From Fictibacillus marinisediminis (GTDB lineage: Bacteria; Bacillota; Bacilli; Bacillales; Fictibacillaceae): a stretch of 64,000 nt of DNA. The notes under the pieces are model-generated. The model was not told the origin of the DNA and made no database searches. It saw nothing but the letters and a program-made list of their open reading frames with translations. Position 1 is the stretch's first letter. Every line of letters begins with the position of its first letter. The DNA lies in contig NZ_JAIWJX010000002.1 of NCBI RefSeq assembly GCF_023149135.1, positions 2,914,001-2,978,000 of the forward strand, read 5' to 3'. Shown one piece after another: positions 22,407 through 32,137 of the stretch. The position numbers and the translations under genes are program-made.

Positions 22407-25046
22407 TTATTTCGCGTCGTACCATGTATCTCCGTAATTCAAATCAACTTTTAATGGAACATCAAGGCCTAGTGCAGATTCCATCACTTGCGGAACGAGA
22501 GTACACAGCTTTTCAATTTCATTTTCCGGTACCTCAAAGATCAGCTCATCATGCACCTGAAGCAGCATCAAGGATTCGAGATTTTCGTCTTTCAGCACCT
22601 GATCCATTTCAACCATCGCCTTTTTAATAATGTCAGCCGCTGTTCCCTGAATCGGAGTATTCATGGCTGTACGTTCAGCAAAACTTCTTAAATTGAAGTT
22701 TCTGCTCGTAATCTCTGGCAGGTAACGGCGGCGGTGCATAAGCGTTGAAACATAGCCGTCCAGTTTCGCCTGTCGGACGATCGATTCCATATATTCTTTT
22801 ACACCAGGGAAAGTTTTCAAATACTGTTCAATAAACTCTCCGGCTTCTTTTCTTGTAATATTCAAGCTTTGAGACAAGCCATAGTCACTAATTCCGTAAA
22901 CGATACCGAAGTTAACTGCTTTGGCATGCCTTCTCATTTCTGAGGTCACTTCATCCATCCCCACGTGAAAAACATCCATCGCGGTCTTCGTATGAACGTC
23001 CATTTCCTTTTTAAAGGCTTCCATCAGGTTTTCGTCCTGTGAAATATGGGCAAGGACACGAAGCTCAATTTGAGAATAGTCAGCGGCAAGAATTTTCCAG
23101 CCTGGTTTTGAAGCAACGAAGGCTTGCCTGATCTTTCTTCCCGCTTCAAGCCTTATCGGGATATTTTGCAGATTTGGTTCTGTTGAACTCAGCCGTCCTG
23201 TTTGAGTCAGCGCCTGGTTAAAGCGTGTGTGGATCTTATCAGTATCTTCGTCGACAACCTTCAGAAGCCCGTCAATATAGGTAGAGCTTAATTTTCCAAG
23301 CTGGCGGTAAACAAGGATTTTCCTGATGATCTCATGCTTGCCTTCCAGTTTCTCAAGCACATCCACCGACGTACTGTAACCGGTCTTTGTCTTTTTAATG
23401 GCCGGCAGATTCAGCTTTTCAAACAAGATCTCCCCTAACTGTTTCGGAGAATTAATATTGAAAGATACTCCGGCAAGTTCATGAATCTCTCCTTCAAGTA
23501 TTTTCAGTTGCTCTGTGAGCTCGTGTCCCATCGCTTGAAGCCTGCCGACGTCCACCTTCACTCCTGTCGTTTCCATTTCACCCAGCACAAGTGATAATGG
23601 GAGTTCAAGATCGGCAAAAAGTTCATACTGTTCGTTTTCCTTCAGTTCTCCAGAAAGCTTGTCCTGAAGAGCAAAAATAGCATTCGCTTTGCGAACGAGA
23701 TGTTCGGATAGAATTTCTTCTTCAGGCACCTTTCGTTTGGCACCTTTTCCGTACACCGCTTCTTCTGTATCAGTGTCATGTATACCGTAGCGTTTTGCAA
23801 TCCCAGCTACATCGTCCCCGGACTCGGACGGATTCAGGAGATAAGAGGCGATCATTAGATCAAATTCTACCCCCTTCAATGAAATACCGTTCCAGTCCAA
23901 TGCGACGTACGCTCTTTTGGCGTCAAACACGTATTTGATTTTACTTTCATCTTCCGCCCATTCCTTAAACGATGCTGAAGAGAGCGCTGTTTCAGCAGGA
24001 ATAAAATACTTTCCGTTGCTGTTTACGATCGCCAGCCCGTTGACCGGAGCTTTATGGTAGGTTTCCGGTGTTGTTTCTACTATAAGAGCGGCAGGTGATG
24101 ATAAGATTTCATGACTGAGTTCTTCAGCCTTTTCAAAGGAAATCTCTTCTTTTTCCTGTTCGCTCAGCTGTGTGTCTTCACTGTCCCCGCCGATTCGTTC
24201 CAGCAGCGAGTTGAAGCCAAGATCTTTAAAGAGCGGAATCAGCTGTTCTGTTTGGTACCCTTCGTAAAGAGAATCGTTTATGGAGATTTCAATTGGTGCC
24301 TCATGCGTGATCGTAGCCAGCTCTTTGCTCATCAAGGCCTGTGCCTTATTGTCCTTAAGTTTCTCCTTCAGCTTTGCACCTGAAACCTGATCAATCGATT
24401 CCAGTGTTTCTTCCAGAGTGCCGAACTGTTTGATTAGTTTAATGGCTGTTTTTTCCCCGACTCCTGGAACTCCAGGGATGTTATCGGATGGATCGCCCAT
24501 AAGGCCCTTCATGTCGATAATCTGGTGAGGAGTTAAGCCATATCTCTCTTCCACCTGTCGAAGGTCATAATCCTCTACTTCCGAGATCCCTTTGCGGGTC
24601 AGTGCAACCTTGACGTTTTCTGTTACAAGCTGAAGCAAGTCCTTATCACCAGTAAAGACTTTAATGTCCCAGTCACCATTTTCAGCCTGTTTAGAAAGCG
24701 TGCCGATAATATCATCCGCTTCATAATTTTCAAGCTCGTACCGTTTAATTCCAAACCCGTCCAAAAGCTGGCGGATCAGCGGAAATTGTTCGGAAAGCTC
24801 AGAAGGAGTTTTCTGGCGTCCTCCTTTATATTCGGTAAACGTTTTATGCCTGAAGGTTGTTTTCCCCGCATCAAATGCAACAAGCACGTGGCTGGGCTTT
24901 TCATCTTCCAATATTTTAAGCAGCATCGTCGTAAATCCGTATACTGCATTTGTGTAGACACCTTTATCATTGTTGAGCAGAGGAAGCGCGAAGAACGCAC
25001 GATATGCGATACTGTTTCCATCAATCAAAACTAATTTATTTGCCAA
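22407..25046 (-). CDS. polA: DNA polymerase I
   Basis: 879 residues. It fills gaps and removes Okazaki primers. The 5'-3' exonuclease domain occupies roughly residues 1-290 (KVFTGDKDLLQLV, PGVPGVGEKTAIKL). The middle 3'-5' exonuclease-like domain lacks the DxE metal site (ALIVETTPE), so no proofreading is expected, as in other Bacillus Pol I. The polymerase domain has motif A DYSQIELRVLAH, motif B RRHAKAVNFGIVYG and motif C QVHDELIFEV. The start is TTG with AGGGGG 7 nt upstream. It is the first gene of a polA-mutM-ytaF-coaE run. Confidence 0.97.
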   Translation of the reverse strand: MANKLVLIDGNSIAYRAFFALPLLNNDKGVYTNAVYGFTTMLLKILEDEKPSHVLVAFDAGKTTFRHKTFTEYKGGRQKTPSELSEQFPLIRQLLDGFGIKRYELENYEADDIIGTLSKQAENGDWDIKVFTGDKDLLQLVTENVKVALTRKGISEVEDYDLRQVEERYGLTPHQIIDMKGLMGDPSDNIPGVPGVGEKTAIKLIKQFGTLEETLESIDQVSGAKLKEKLKDNKAQALMSKELATITHEAPIEISINDSLYEGYQTEQLIPLFKDLGFNSLLERIGGDSEDTQLSEQEKEEISFEKAEELSHEILSSPAALIVETTPETYHKAPVNGLAIVNSNGKYFIPAETALSSASFKEWAEDESKIKYVFDAKRAYVALDWNGISLKGVEFDLMIASYLLNPSESGDDVAGIAKRYGIHDTDTEEAVYGKGAKRKVPEEEILSEHLVRKANAIFALQDKLSGELKENEQYELFADLELPLSLVLGEMETTGVKVDVGRLQAMGHELTEQLKILEGEIHELAGVSFNINSPKQLGEILFEKLNLPAIKKTKTGYSTSVDVLEKLEGKHEIIRKILVYRQLGKLSSTYIDGLLKVVDEDTDKIHTRFNQALTQTGRLSSTEPNLQNIPIRLEAGRKIRQAFVASKPGWKILAADYSQIELRVLAHISQDENLMEAFKKEMDVHTKTAMDVFHVGMDEVTSEMRRHAKAVNFGIVYGISDYGLSQSLNITRKEAGEFIEQYLKTFPGVKEYMESIVRQAKLDGYVSTLMHRRRYLPEITSRNFNLRSFAERTAMNTPIQGTAADIIKKAMVEMDQVLKDENLESLMLLQVHDELIFEVPENEIEKLCTLVPQVMESALGLDVPLKVDLNYGDTWYDAK

Positions 25047-25143
25047 AATGATACCCCCTGATCGGTTGTTTTCTAATCTTTATTGTACCATTCGGCTATA
25101 AGAAAAGAAAATTGGCCAGCCGGCGTCTGTTTGAAGATTAGAA

Positions 25144-25175
25144 CAAAAAAAGAGAGAACCCGTAATGGATTCTCT
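25144..25175 (-). terminator. phoPR terminator
   Basis: A 9-bp stem AGAGAATCC/GGGTTCTCT (one wobble) is followed by CTTTTTTT on the minus strand, about 70 nt after phoR. Confidence 0.8.
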
Positions 25176-25243
25176 TAAAGGGGGTACTGAAAAAGGATAC
25201 TTAAAGCATAACGATAAACTGTTAAGCTGGCACGAATGCAGTG

Positions 25244-26998
25244 TTAATAGTTTGTAAATTCAATCATTAAATTCTTTTTGAAGACAAGCGTGAATGTCGA
25301 GCCTTCTCCTGGCTTGCTTTTCACATGGATACGGCCCCTGTGTGCTTCTACCAAGTGCTTGACGATTGCAAGTCCAAGCCCCGTACCGCCAGAGTTTCTG
25401 CTTCTCGCTTTATCCACTCTGTAGAATCGTTCGAAAATACGCGAGACTTCCTCTTTTTGGATACCAATACCGGTGTCGGATACACTGAAGGTTACTTTTT
25501 CACTGCTTTCCTTCAGGCGGATCGTGATCCTGCCGCCTTTTGGAGTGTAGTTTAAGCTATTGTTAATAAGGTTGATGAAAACCTGCTTTAATCTCGGTGA
25601 ATCACCTTCAATCATGGTGTTCCCTTCTGCAGAATACTTGATCGTTATCTCTTTTTCCTGCGCTTTTGTTTCAAGCATGACGATCACTTCCTCTACAATC
25701 GTCGACAGGCTGACTTTTTGCAGGTTCAATGAAAATCCTTGTTCCACCTTAGACAGATCAAGCAGATCTTGAATGAGGTGCTGCAGCCTGTCGCTCTCAT
25801 TCCACATGATTGTAAGAAATTTTCTACGGATTTCCGGATTGCCGTCCGCTCCATCCAGCAGCGTTTCAGCAAAACCTTTCAAGGAAGTGACCGGTGTTTT
25901 CAATTCATGGGATACGTTGGCAACAAAATCCTTTCTCATCTGTTCAAGTTTTTTCAATTCTGTAATGTCATGAAAAACGAGAACAATGCCGCGGAGCTTC
26001 CCGAGACTGTTGAGGACCGGTGCGCTGTAAACATCAAAGTTCTTTCTTTCAATATGAATAGGAAGCACGACTTGTTTTCGTATGTTGGTTTCCATAATAA
26101 ATGTATCTTCAACGATTTCTTTAATTTCTTTATACGGAAAGACTTCATGAAACAAGTGGCCCGTCCAGGAATCGGTGTACTCTTTAAAAATTTCCTTAAA
26201 GGCTCGGTTAACAATCGTGATGTAGCCATCAGAATCGATGAGAATGAGACCGCTGCCCATGTTCTCGATCAGTGTCTTCAGACGGTCCTGCTGTGATTCA
26301 TAGGACTTTGTCATCTTCTCAAGGTTTCTTGCAAGCACATTTAAAGAAAAGTTCAGTTCACCGACATCTCCCTTATATTCATAGGTTCTTGCCTTAAAAT
26401 TCCCTCTCGCCAGCTCCTTCGCTGTGCTCGTTGCCTCTTCTACTGGTTTAACAATCCGATTCAGCACACGGATAGAGACAAAGAGGATGATGACTAAGCT
26501 GATGAGAAAACCAAGAGACATGGCAAGCCAAATGGATCTCTCCGTGCTGTTGGCTGTCTTTTCAGGAATAACTAGCTGGACATATCCTTCAAGTGAACCG
26601 GATGTTTGATTTTTAACAGGCAGTGTATAAACGAGACGGTCCATATCTTTCGTTGAAACCAGTGAACTGCCTTTATATTCGTCCAATCCATTTAAAGGCT
26701 GATCAGGAACAGCTTCTTTCTCACTTTTTGATTGCGCCAAAACTTTGCCTTTGGGAGATAGATAGAGAAGTTTACCACCTAAGTCTTTTTCAGCCCGACC
26801 CAACTGCTTTTCCAAGAGGCCAGTATCCTTATTAACAGCAGCAAGGGAAACAAGCTGGAGCTCACTTTGGTAAGATTGCAGACGCTTTTCCTTTACGGTA
26901 TAGTGCACCAGACCTCCGACAATTAGAGCAAGCAGGATAAAAACAAGCATAATTCCAACCAGGAAAAAAGAGAGTACCCGGTTTTTAAAATCTGGCAT
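25244..26998 (-). CDS. phoR: Phosphate-sensing histidine kinase PhoR
   Basis: 584 residues. Two membrane segments (about residues 9-31 and 158-180) flank an extracellular PAS-like domain. A HAMP linker, a cytoplasmic PAS domain (MGSGLILIDSDGYITIVNRAF), HisKA with the phospho-acceptor His in FVANVSHELKTPVTSLKG, and the ATPase domain (NLINNSLNYTPKGG, DTGIGI, GGTGLGLAIVK) follow. It phosphorylates PhoP under phosphate starvation. Its start overlaps the phoP stop by one base, so the two are translationally coupled. Size and architecture match B. subtilis PhoR. Confidence 0.93.
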   Translation of the reverse strand: MPDFKNRVLSFFLVGIMLVFILLALIVGGLVHYTVKEKRLQSYQSELQLVSLAAVNKDTGLLEKQLGRAEKDLGGKLLYLSPKGKVLAQSKSEKEAVPDQPLNGLDEYKGSSLVSTKDMDRLVYTLPVKNQTSGSLEGYVQLVIPEKTANSTERSIWLAMSLGFLISLVIILFVSIRVLNRIVKPVEEATSTAKELARGNFKARTYEYKGDVGELNFSLNVLARNLEKMTKSYESQQDRLKTLIENMGSGLILIDSDGYITIVNRAFKEIFKEYTDSWTGHLFHEVFPYKEIKEIVEDTFIMETNIRKQVVLPIHIERKNFDVYSAPVLNSLGKLRGIVLVFHDITELKKLEQMRKDFVANVSHELKTPVTSLKGFAETLLDGADGNPEIRRKFLTIMWNESDRLQHLIQDLLDLSKVEQGFSLNLQKVSLSTIVEEVIVMLETKAQEKEITIKYSAEGNTMIEGDSPRLKQVFINLINNSLNYTPKGGRITIRLKESSEKVTFSVSDTGIGIQKEEVSRIFERFYRVDKARSRNSGGTGLGLAIVKHLVEAHRGRIHVKSKPGEGSTFTLVFKKNLMIEFTNY

Positions 26999-27708
26999 TA
27001 TTGCGGAACCTCAAGCTTATAGCCCATTCCCCTGATGGTTTTAATATAGACCGGCTTTCTTGTATTCTCTTCTATTTTTTCCCGCAGGTGGCTGATATGC
27101 ACATCAACAATCCTTGTATCGCCGACAAAATCATAATTCCAGACAGCAGAGAGAAGCTGTTCCCTGGTGAGCACCCTGTTTTTATTCTTTGAGAGGTACA
27201 CCAGCAGTTCAAACTCTTTCGGAGTCAATTCAAGTGCAGTCCCTTTATAAAAAGCTTCATAGTTCTCGGGATAAACTTCTACTTCTCCAATCGTCAGCTT
27301 TTCTGGTTCCTCTGTTTGAGCAGGTTCCTCGATAGCCGCCTGCTTGGCACGCCGAAGGATGGCTTTCACCCGGGCAACCACTTCACGGGGACTGAACGGC
27401 TTTGTCATATAATCATCTGCCCCTAATTCCAAGCCTAACACCTTATCAAATTCATCGTCTTTTGCAGTCAGCATGAGTATGGGAATAAAAAGCTGCTTTT
27501 GTCTCAAGTTTTTACAGACCTCGAGACCATCCATTTCAGGCAGCATAAGATCAAGAACCATTAAATCCGGTTTTTCCATTTCAGCCAATTCAAGGCCCTT
27601 TCGTCCATCCATTGCGGTGATCACTTCAAAACCAGCTTGTTCTAAATTAAATTGCAATAATGTTGAGATCGATAATTCGTCCTCGACTACCATGATTTTC
27701 TGGCTCAT
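26998..27708 (-). CDS. phoP: Phosphate-response regulator PhoP
   Basis: 236 residues. The receiver domain has the phospho-acceptor Asp in LMVLDLMLPEMDG (about residue 53) and the conserved Thr/Lys (MLTAKDDEF, DDYMTKPFSP). The C-terminal OmpR-type winged helix contains ELTPKEFELLVYL and VDVHISHLREKIE. It regulates Pho genes such as phosphatases and the Pst transporter. It is the first gene of phoPR, with AAGGGTGGG upstream. A REP-like repeat lies 120-190 bp upstream. Confidence 0.94.
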   Translation of the reverse strand: MSQKIMVVEDELSISTLLQFNLEQAGFEVITAMDGRKGLELAEMEKPDLMVLDLMLPEMDGLEVCKNLRQKQLFIPILMLTAKDDEFDKVLGLELGADDYMTKPFSPREVVARVKAILRRAKQAAIEEPAQTEEPEKLTIGEVEVYPENYEAFYKGTALELTPKEFELLVYLSKNKNRVLTREQLLSAVWNYDFVGDTRIVDVHISHLREKIEENTRKPVYIKTIRGMGYKLEVPQ

Positions 27709-27825
27709 CTTTTCCCACCCTTTTTTAGTTACGTTTCACCTTATTCATTACAATCATACTATTTTTTTCTTCCAAGCACAAAAGGGTCAGATTAAAGATT
27801 TCGTAAAGTTTGTAAATTTTTAAAA

Positions 27826-27893
27826 AGAAAAGCTTAAGCGAGCAAAGACGAAATGTGTTTATATTTCGTCCTCGGGCGCTAAAACTAGACACT
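27826..27893. repeat. Dispersed AGAAAAGC-type repeat, copy 1
   Basis: Begins AGAAAAGCTTAAGCG, ends GGGCGCTAAAACTAGACACT, and holds a perfect hairpin GACGAAAT/ATTTCGTC (27848-27870). The ends match copies at 29500-29550 and 61317-61434. It sits between phoP and the MaoC-fold gene. Confidence 0.65.
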
Positions 27894-27931
27894 ACTTCTA
27901 TATGCCAACAAAATCTTATACTTTCCTTCAA

Positions 27932-27956
27932 TAAAAAAAGACCGGCTGCCCGGTCT
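27932..27956 (-). terminator. Terminator of the MaoC-fold gene
   Basis: AGACCGG/CCGGTCT stem followed by seven T residues on the minus strand; the 5' arm overlaps the TAG stop codon. Confidence 0.88.
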
Positions 27957-28431
27957 AGAAGTTGTCCAACGTATTGGAGGTTATGGATTTCGGCTGATAT
28001 GGAGGGCATATTTCAAGTTCCCCTTCCATTACCAGCTCGCTTTTTTCATTTTTCCCCTCGACCCTCATCTTGATGGAATAAGCTTCCCGGTCAATATCTG
28101 TCACCTGAAACAAAAAATGAACTTTGCCGTAATGATAAACAGGTTTTGGAAAAGATAAAGATTGTTTTTTAATGCTGCTTCCTGGTCCAGGTAAATACTT
28201 GGACACCGCAGCTGTTACCATGCCAATAAGCATAACCTGCGGAACAATCGGTTTTTTAAATGGCGTCATGGATGCATAATCATGTTGAATGAATAAAGGG
28301 TTGTTGTCATTGGTGAGTCCGAGGTATAAAAGCAAATCCTTATCTTCAATCGTTTCGGAAAGTTCAAGTTTTTCCCCTGTTTGGATCTCTTCTATTTTTC
28401 TGCCCAGTTTACGCTTTTTTCCTAACAACAT
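27955..28431 (-). CDS. MaoC/hotdog-fold dehydratase-like protein
   Basis: 158 residues with a hotdog fold of the MaoC type. The hydratase motif region DKDLLLYLGLTNDNNPLFIQHDYA resembles the (R)-specific enoyl-CoA hydratase signature, but the usual catalytic Asp/His pair is only partly recognisable (N-D-N-N-P-L-F-I). Activity on an acyl-CoA is therefore inference. The gene lies between mdh and phoP; similar genes occupy this place in other Bacillus relatives. Its stop codon is inside the terminator hairpin. It is preceded by GGGGTGG and a GC-poor gap. Confidence 0.75.
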   Translation of the reverse strand: MLLGKKRKLGRKIEEIQTGEKLELSETIEDKDLLLYLGLTNDNNPLFIQHDYASMTPFKKPIVPQVMLIGMVTAAVSKYLPGPGSSIKKQSLSFPKPVYHYGKVHFLFQVTDIDREAYSIKMRVEGKNEKSELVMEGELEICPPYQPKSITSNTLDNF

Positions 28432-28483
28432 ACAAGACCACCCCTCATTAAGCCTAAAGTAAACGCTTACATTTGTGATGTGA

Positions 28484-28514
28484 TAAAAAGATTCGGAAAA
28501 ACCCGAACCTTTTT
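28484..28514 (-). terminator. mdh terminator
   Basis: AAAGGTTCGG/CCGAATCTTT stem (one wobble) continuing into T residues, 10 nt after the mdh stop codon. Confidence 0.8.
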
Positions 28515-28524
28515 ACCTAATGAT

Positions 28525-29466
28525 TTATGCTAATACGTTCATTACGCTTTTCACAGATTCTGCAGAACGGTCTAGCGCTGCTTTTTCATCTGCTGATAAT
28601 TCAAGCTCAATGATTTCTTCAAGGCCGTTTCCGCCTACGATTGTAGGAACGCCAAGGCAAATTCCATTATAGCCGTATTCGCCTTCGAGGTAAGCGATAG
28701 TCGGAAGAACACGTCTTTGGTCTTTCAATACCGCTTCCACCATTTCAACCAATGAAGCAGCAGGAGCGTAATAAGCACTTCCGTTTCCAAGAAGGTTTAC
28801 GATTTCTCCGCCGCCTTTGCGAGTACGTTCAACAATCGCATCCAAACGTTCTTGTGGAATTAATTTTTCTAATGGAATTCCGCCAGCATAAGAGTAGCGT
28901 ACAAGCGGCACCATGTCGTCCCCGTGTCCGCCAAGAACAAAACCGGTAATATCTTTTACAGAGAGGTTTAATTCTTGAGAGATGAACGTACGGAAACGAG
29001 CAGAATCAAGGATACCGGATTGGCCGATTACACGGCTTTTCGGGAAACAGGATTCTTTTAGAACTGTGTAAGTCATCGCATCAACCGGGTTAGTTAGAAC
29101 GATGATTACAGTGTTCGGTGAATATTTCACGATTTCCTGTGTAACGCTTTTCATGACTTTTGCATTTGTGTTCACAAGATCATCACGGCTCATACCTGGT
29201 TTACGTGCAATTCCTGCAGTGATAACTACTACATCGGAATCTTTTGTATCCTCATAGTTGGAAGTACCGATGATGTTCGCATCGAATCCTTGTACTGGGC
29301 TTGCTTCAAGCATGTCCAACGCTTTTCCTTTAGTAGGATTTTCTGCTTGAGGAATGTCAACAAGCACTACATCCCCAAGTTCTTTTTGTGCTGCGATAAA
29401 TGCTGTTGTTGCTCCTGTAAAACCTGCACCAATGACTGAAATCTTTTTGCGTGTGTTCACTGCCAT
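28525..29466 (-). CDS. mdh: Malate dehydrogenase
   Basis: 313 residues. It interconverts malate and oxaloacetate with NAD. The LDH-like Rossmann motif [15 protein letters not shown] and the catalytic His in [16 protein letters not shown] are present, as is the substrate-binding Arg in [14 protein letters not shown]. The ATG at 29466 is preceded by GGAGGG at proper spacing and gives the B. subtilis-like start; a longer frame would add five residues. It is the last gene of the citZ-icd-mdh TCA block, separated from icd by a 134-bp gap with a repeat and a hairpin. Confidence 0.96.
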   Translation of the reverse strand: MAVNTRKKISVIGAGFTGATTAFIAAQKELGDVVLVDIPQAENPTKGKALDMLEASPVQGFDANIIGTSNYEDTKDSDVVVITAGIARKPGMSRDDLVNTNAKVMKSVTQEIVKYSPNTVIIVLTNPVDAMTYTVLKESCFPKSRVIGQSGILDSARFRTFISQELNLSVKDITGFVLGGHGDDMVPLVRYSYAGGIPLEKLIPQERLDAIVERTRKGGGEIVNLLGNGSAYYAPAASLVEMVEAVLKDQRRVLPTIAYLEGEYGYNGICLGVPTIVGGNGLEEIIELELSADEKAALDRSAESVKSVMNVLA

Positions 29467-29499
29467 AAAGAATCCCTCCAAATTATCCTGGTTCTATTT

Positions 29500-29550
29500 A
29501 GAAAAGCGTAAGCGCTCATTTTTTGGTTTGACAAGCGCTGGAGCTACACT
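29500..29550. repeat. Dispersed AGAAAAGC-type repeat, copy 2 (short)
   Basis: AGAAAAGCGTAAGCGCTC at one end and AAGCGCTGGAGCTACACT at the other, separated by about 17 bp. It is a short derivative of the family seen at 27826 and 61317, placed between icd and mdh. Confidence 0.6.
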
Positions 29551-29572
29551 TGACTTCCGTGATTTAAACAGT

Positions 29573-29592
29573 GGCCCCGGCGAGCCGGGGCC
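29573..29592. other. GC-rich hairpin between icd and mdh
   Basis: A perfect 8-bp stem GGCCCCGG/CCGGGGCC with loop CGAG. The T tract (ATTTTTTATT) lies on the plus-strand side, so on the coding minus strand it is a stable hairpin without a terminator tail. It could trim or stabilise the icd mRNA end. Confidence 0.6.
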
Positions 29593-29600
29593 ATTTTTTA

Positions 29601-30869
29601 TTACATGTTGCTGATGAGTTCGTCAGCAAACTCAGAACATTTCACTTCTGTAGCGCCGTCCATCAAACGAGCGAAATCATAAGTGACTACTTTGCCGGCA
29701 ATCGCTTTTTCCATAGCATTTGTAATGAGTTTAGCTGCTTCCTGCCATCCAAGGTGTTCAAGCATTAATACACCTGAAAGGATAACAGAAGAAGGGTTAA
29801 CTTTATCCAAGCCCGCATATTTAGGAGCTGTACCATGTGTTGCTTCAAAGATCGCATGTCCAGTTTCATAGTTGATGTTTGCTCCAGGAGCAATTCCGAT
29901 TCCGCCTACTTGTGCAGCAAGTGCATCAGAAATGTAGTCTCCGTTAAGGTTCATTGTCGCTACAACATCGAACTCTGCAGGACGAGTAAGGATCTGTTGA
30001 AGGAAGATATCAGCAATAGAATCTTTTACGATAATTTTGCCAGCAGCTTCTGCTTCAGCTTGTGCTTTATTCGCAGCATCTTTTCCTTGCTCTTCAACAA
30101 TGCGGTCATATTGAGCCCAAGTGAATACTTTATCGCCGAATTCTTGTTCAGCAAGCTCGTAGCCCCAGTTTTTGAAAGCACCTTCTGTAAATTTCATGAT
30201 GTTTCCTTTGTGGACAAGTGTTAAGCTCTTGCGTCCTTCGCTGATTGCATACTGAAGGGCAGCACGAACAAGACGTTTTGTCCCTTCAGAAGAAACCGGC
30301 TTAATTCCGATACCTGAAGTTTCAGGGAAACGGATTTTCTTTACTCCCATTTCTTCCTGGAGGAAAGAGATAACCTTCTTCACTTCATCAGAACCGCTCG
30401 CATATTCAATTCCAGCATAGATATCTTCTGTATTTTCACGGAAGATGACCATGTCTGTATCTTCCGGACGCTTAACAGGTGAAGGTACACCTTGGAAATA
30501 ACGAACCGGGCGAAGACAAGTGAATAAGTCCAGCTCCTGGCGAAGCGCCACGTTTAATGAACGGATACCTCCGCCAACCGGCGTTGTAAGAGGTCCTTTA
30601 ATTGCGATTATGTAATCGCGGATCACATCAAGTGTTTCTGACGGAAGCCATTCACCAGTTTCGTTGAATGCCTTTTCTCCGGCAAGAACTTCTTTCCAGA
30701 CGATTTTCTTTTCGCCATTGTATGCTTTGTTTACTGCTGCTTCAAGAACACGTGATGCTGCCGCCCAAATATCAGGGCCAGTCCCATCTCCCTCAATAAA
30801 AGGAATAATTGGCTGGTTAGGTACATTTAATACCCCGTTATCTACTGTAATACGCTCTCCATTTGACAT
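29601..30869 (-). CDS. icd: Isocitrate dehydrogenase (NADP)
   Basis: 422 residues. It oxidises isocitrate to 2-oxoglutarate with NADP+. Substrate and cofactor regions are clear: [14 protein letters not shown] at the N-terminus, [18 protein letters not shown] (the substrate-loop and signature), [26 protein letters not shown], and [19 protein letters not shown]. Length and sequence match Bacillus Icd. GGAGG lies upstream of the ATG. It follows citZ after 98 bp that include a hairpin, which may allow partial termination. Confidence 0.97.
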   Translation of the reverse strand: MSNGERITVDNGVLNVPNQPIIPFIEGDGTGPDIWAAASRVLEAAVNKAYNGEKKIVWKEVLAGEKAFNETGEWLPSETLDVIRDYIIAIKGPLTTPVGGGIRSLNVALRQELDLFTCLRPVRYFQGVPSPVKRPEDTDMVIFRENTEDIYAGIEYASGSDEVKKVISFLQEEMGVKKIRFPETSGIGIKPVSSEGTKRLVRAALQYAISEGRKSLTLVHKGNIMKFTEGAFKNWGYELAEQEFGDKVFTWAQYDRIVEEQGKDAANKAQAEAEAAGKIIVKDSIADIFLQQILTRPAEFDVVATMNLNGDYISDALAAQVGGIGIAPGANINYETGHAIFEATHGTAPKYAGLDKVNPSSVILSGVLMLEHLGWQEAAKLITNAMEKAIAGKVVTYDFARLMDGATEVKCSEFADELISNM

Positions 30870-30926
30870 GTTGCTCGTCCTCCTATCTAAAATCTCTTAC
30901 TTTTCTATCCTACTAAAATAACTTTC

Positions 30927-30956
30927 AAAAGAGAAGAGTAACCCCTCTTCTCTTTT
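30927..30956 (-). terminator. Hairpin between citZ and icd
   Basis: A perfect 12-bp stem AAAAGAGAAGAG/CTCTTCTCTTTT with a 6-nt loop. On the minus strand the 3' arm ends in TTTT only, so read-through into icd is likely. Confidence 0.6.
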
Positions 30957-30967
30957 CTTTTTAAGAA

Positions 30968-32083
30968 TTAGCGTTCAGAAAGCGGTGTGTACTTTTGCAT
31001 GGATGGTCCGGTATAATCTGCACGCGGACGAATCAGGCGGTTATTCTCATATTGTTCAAGAATGTGGGCAATCCAGCCGGATACACGGCTCACCGCAAAA
31101 ATCGGTGTGAAAATATCGTGAGGGATGCCAAGGCTGTGGTATACGCTTGCAGAATAGAAGTCTACATTCGGAAGAAGTCCTTTTTCTTCTTTCAGCAGTT
31201 CTTCTAATTTCACAGACATATTATACCATTTTTCTTCGCCTGTTGTTGTTGTCAGCTGTTTGCTCATTTCACGAAGATGTTTCGCGCGAGGGTCCCCGCT
31301 CTTATATACACGGTGCCCAAAGCCCATGATCTTTTGTTTGTTATCGATCGCATTTCTTAAGTAGCTTTCCACGTTCTCTTCACTATTGATTTCGCTGAGC
31401 ATTTTCATAACTTGCTCGTTTGCTCCTCCGTGAAGAGGTCCTTTTAAGGCACTGATTGCTGCAGTAACACCAGAATACATGTCAGATAATGTAGCGACCG
31501 CAACACGTGCTGTAAATGTTGAAGCATTTAGCTCATGGTCGGCATGAAGAACCAAAGCCTTGTTAAACGCTTCCACTGCAACTTCGTCTGGCTCATTGCC
31601 AGTAAGCATGTATAGGAAGTTTGCCGCGAGACCGAGATCCTTGCGCGGAGCAACCGGTTCTTTTCCTTCACGGATCCTTGCAAACGCTGTAACAACTGTT
31701 GAAATCTGCGCTTGAAGTTTTACCGCTTTTTTGTAATTTCCTTCGGTAGACATATCCTCAGCATCTTCATCATACATTCCAAGCATGGAAACCGCTGTAC
31801 GAAGAATGGCCATTGGATGTACACCTTTTAAAGGAAGCGATTTCAAATGCTGGATTAAATCATCAGATACAGCGGCTTGCTCAGCAAGCTCTGCTTTGAA
31901 TTGATTAAGTTCCTTTTCATTAGGAAGTTTTCCATTCCACAATAAATATACTACTTCCTCAAATGTTGCGTGGTCTGCTAAGTCATCAATACTGAACCCT
32001 CTGTATGTCAGTACATCATCAATGATTGAGCTGACAGATGAGGTTGTGGCTACTACACCTTCTAATCCTCTTGTTGCTGTCAT
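30968..32083 (-). CDS. citZ: Citrate synthase II
   Basis: 371 residues. It condenses acetyl-CoA and oxaloacetate. Active-site regions are LHADHELNASTFTARV, GFGHRVYKSGDPRAKHLREM (catalytic His) and NVDFYSASVYHSLGIP (catalytic Asp). The ATG at 32083 has GGGAGAG upstream and gives MTATRGLEGVVA, matching CitZ; longer frames add 19 unrelated residues. It is the first gene of citZ-icd-mdh. Its 5' leader of about 100 nt holds two inverted repeats that may regulate it. Confidence 0.95.
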   Translation of the reverse strand: MTATRGLEGVVATTSSVSSIIDDVLTYRGFSIDDLADHATFEEVVYLLWNGKLPNEKELNQFKAELAEQAAVSDDLIQHLKSLPLKGVHPMAILRTAVSMLGMYDEDAEDMSTEGNYKKAVKLQAQISTVVTAFARIREGKEPVAPRKDLGLAANFLYMLTGNEPDEVAVEAFNKALVLHADHELNASTFTARVAVATLSDMYSGVTAAISALKGPLHGGANEQVMKMLSEINSEENVESYLRNAIDNKQKIMGFGHRVYKSGDPRAKHLREMSKQLTTTTGEEKWYNMSVKLEELLKEEKGLLPNVDFYSASVYHSLGIPHDIFTPIFAVSRVSGWIAHILEQYENNRLIRPRADYTGPSMQKYTPLSER

Positions 32084-32137
32084 GGTTATCTCTCCCTTTC
32101 TAAATTCTCTTTCTCCTTTAATAGAAAAGCACAAAAC

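Noticed and set aside
27760..27830. TTTACA/TTTACG/TTTAAT repeats upstream of phoP as PhoP boxes
   Set aside because: The spacing is 9 and 11 bp rather than a regular 11, and the region is AT-rich; not enough to call a Pho box.
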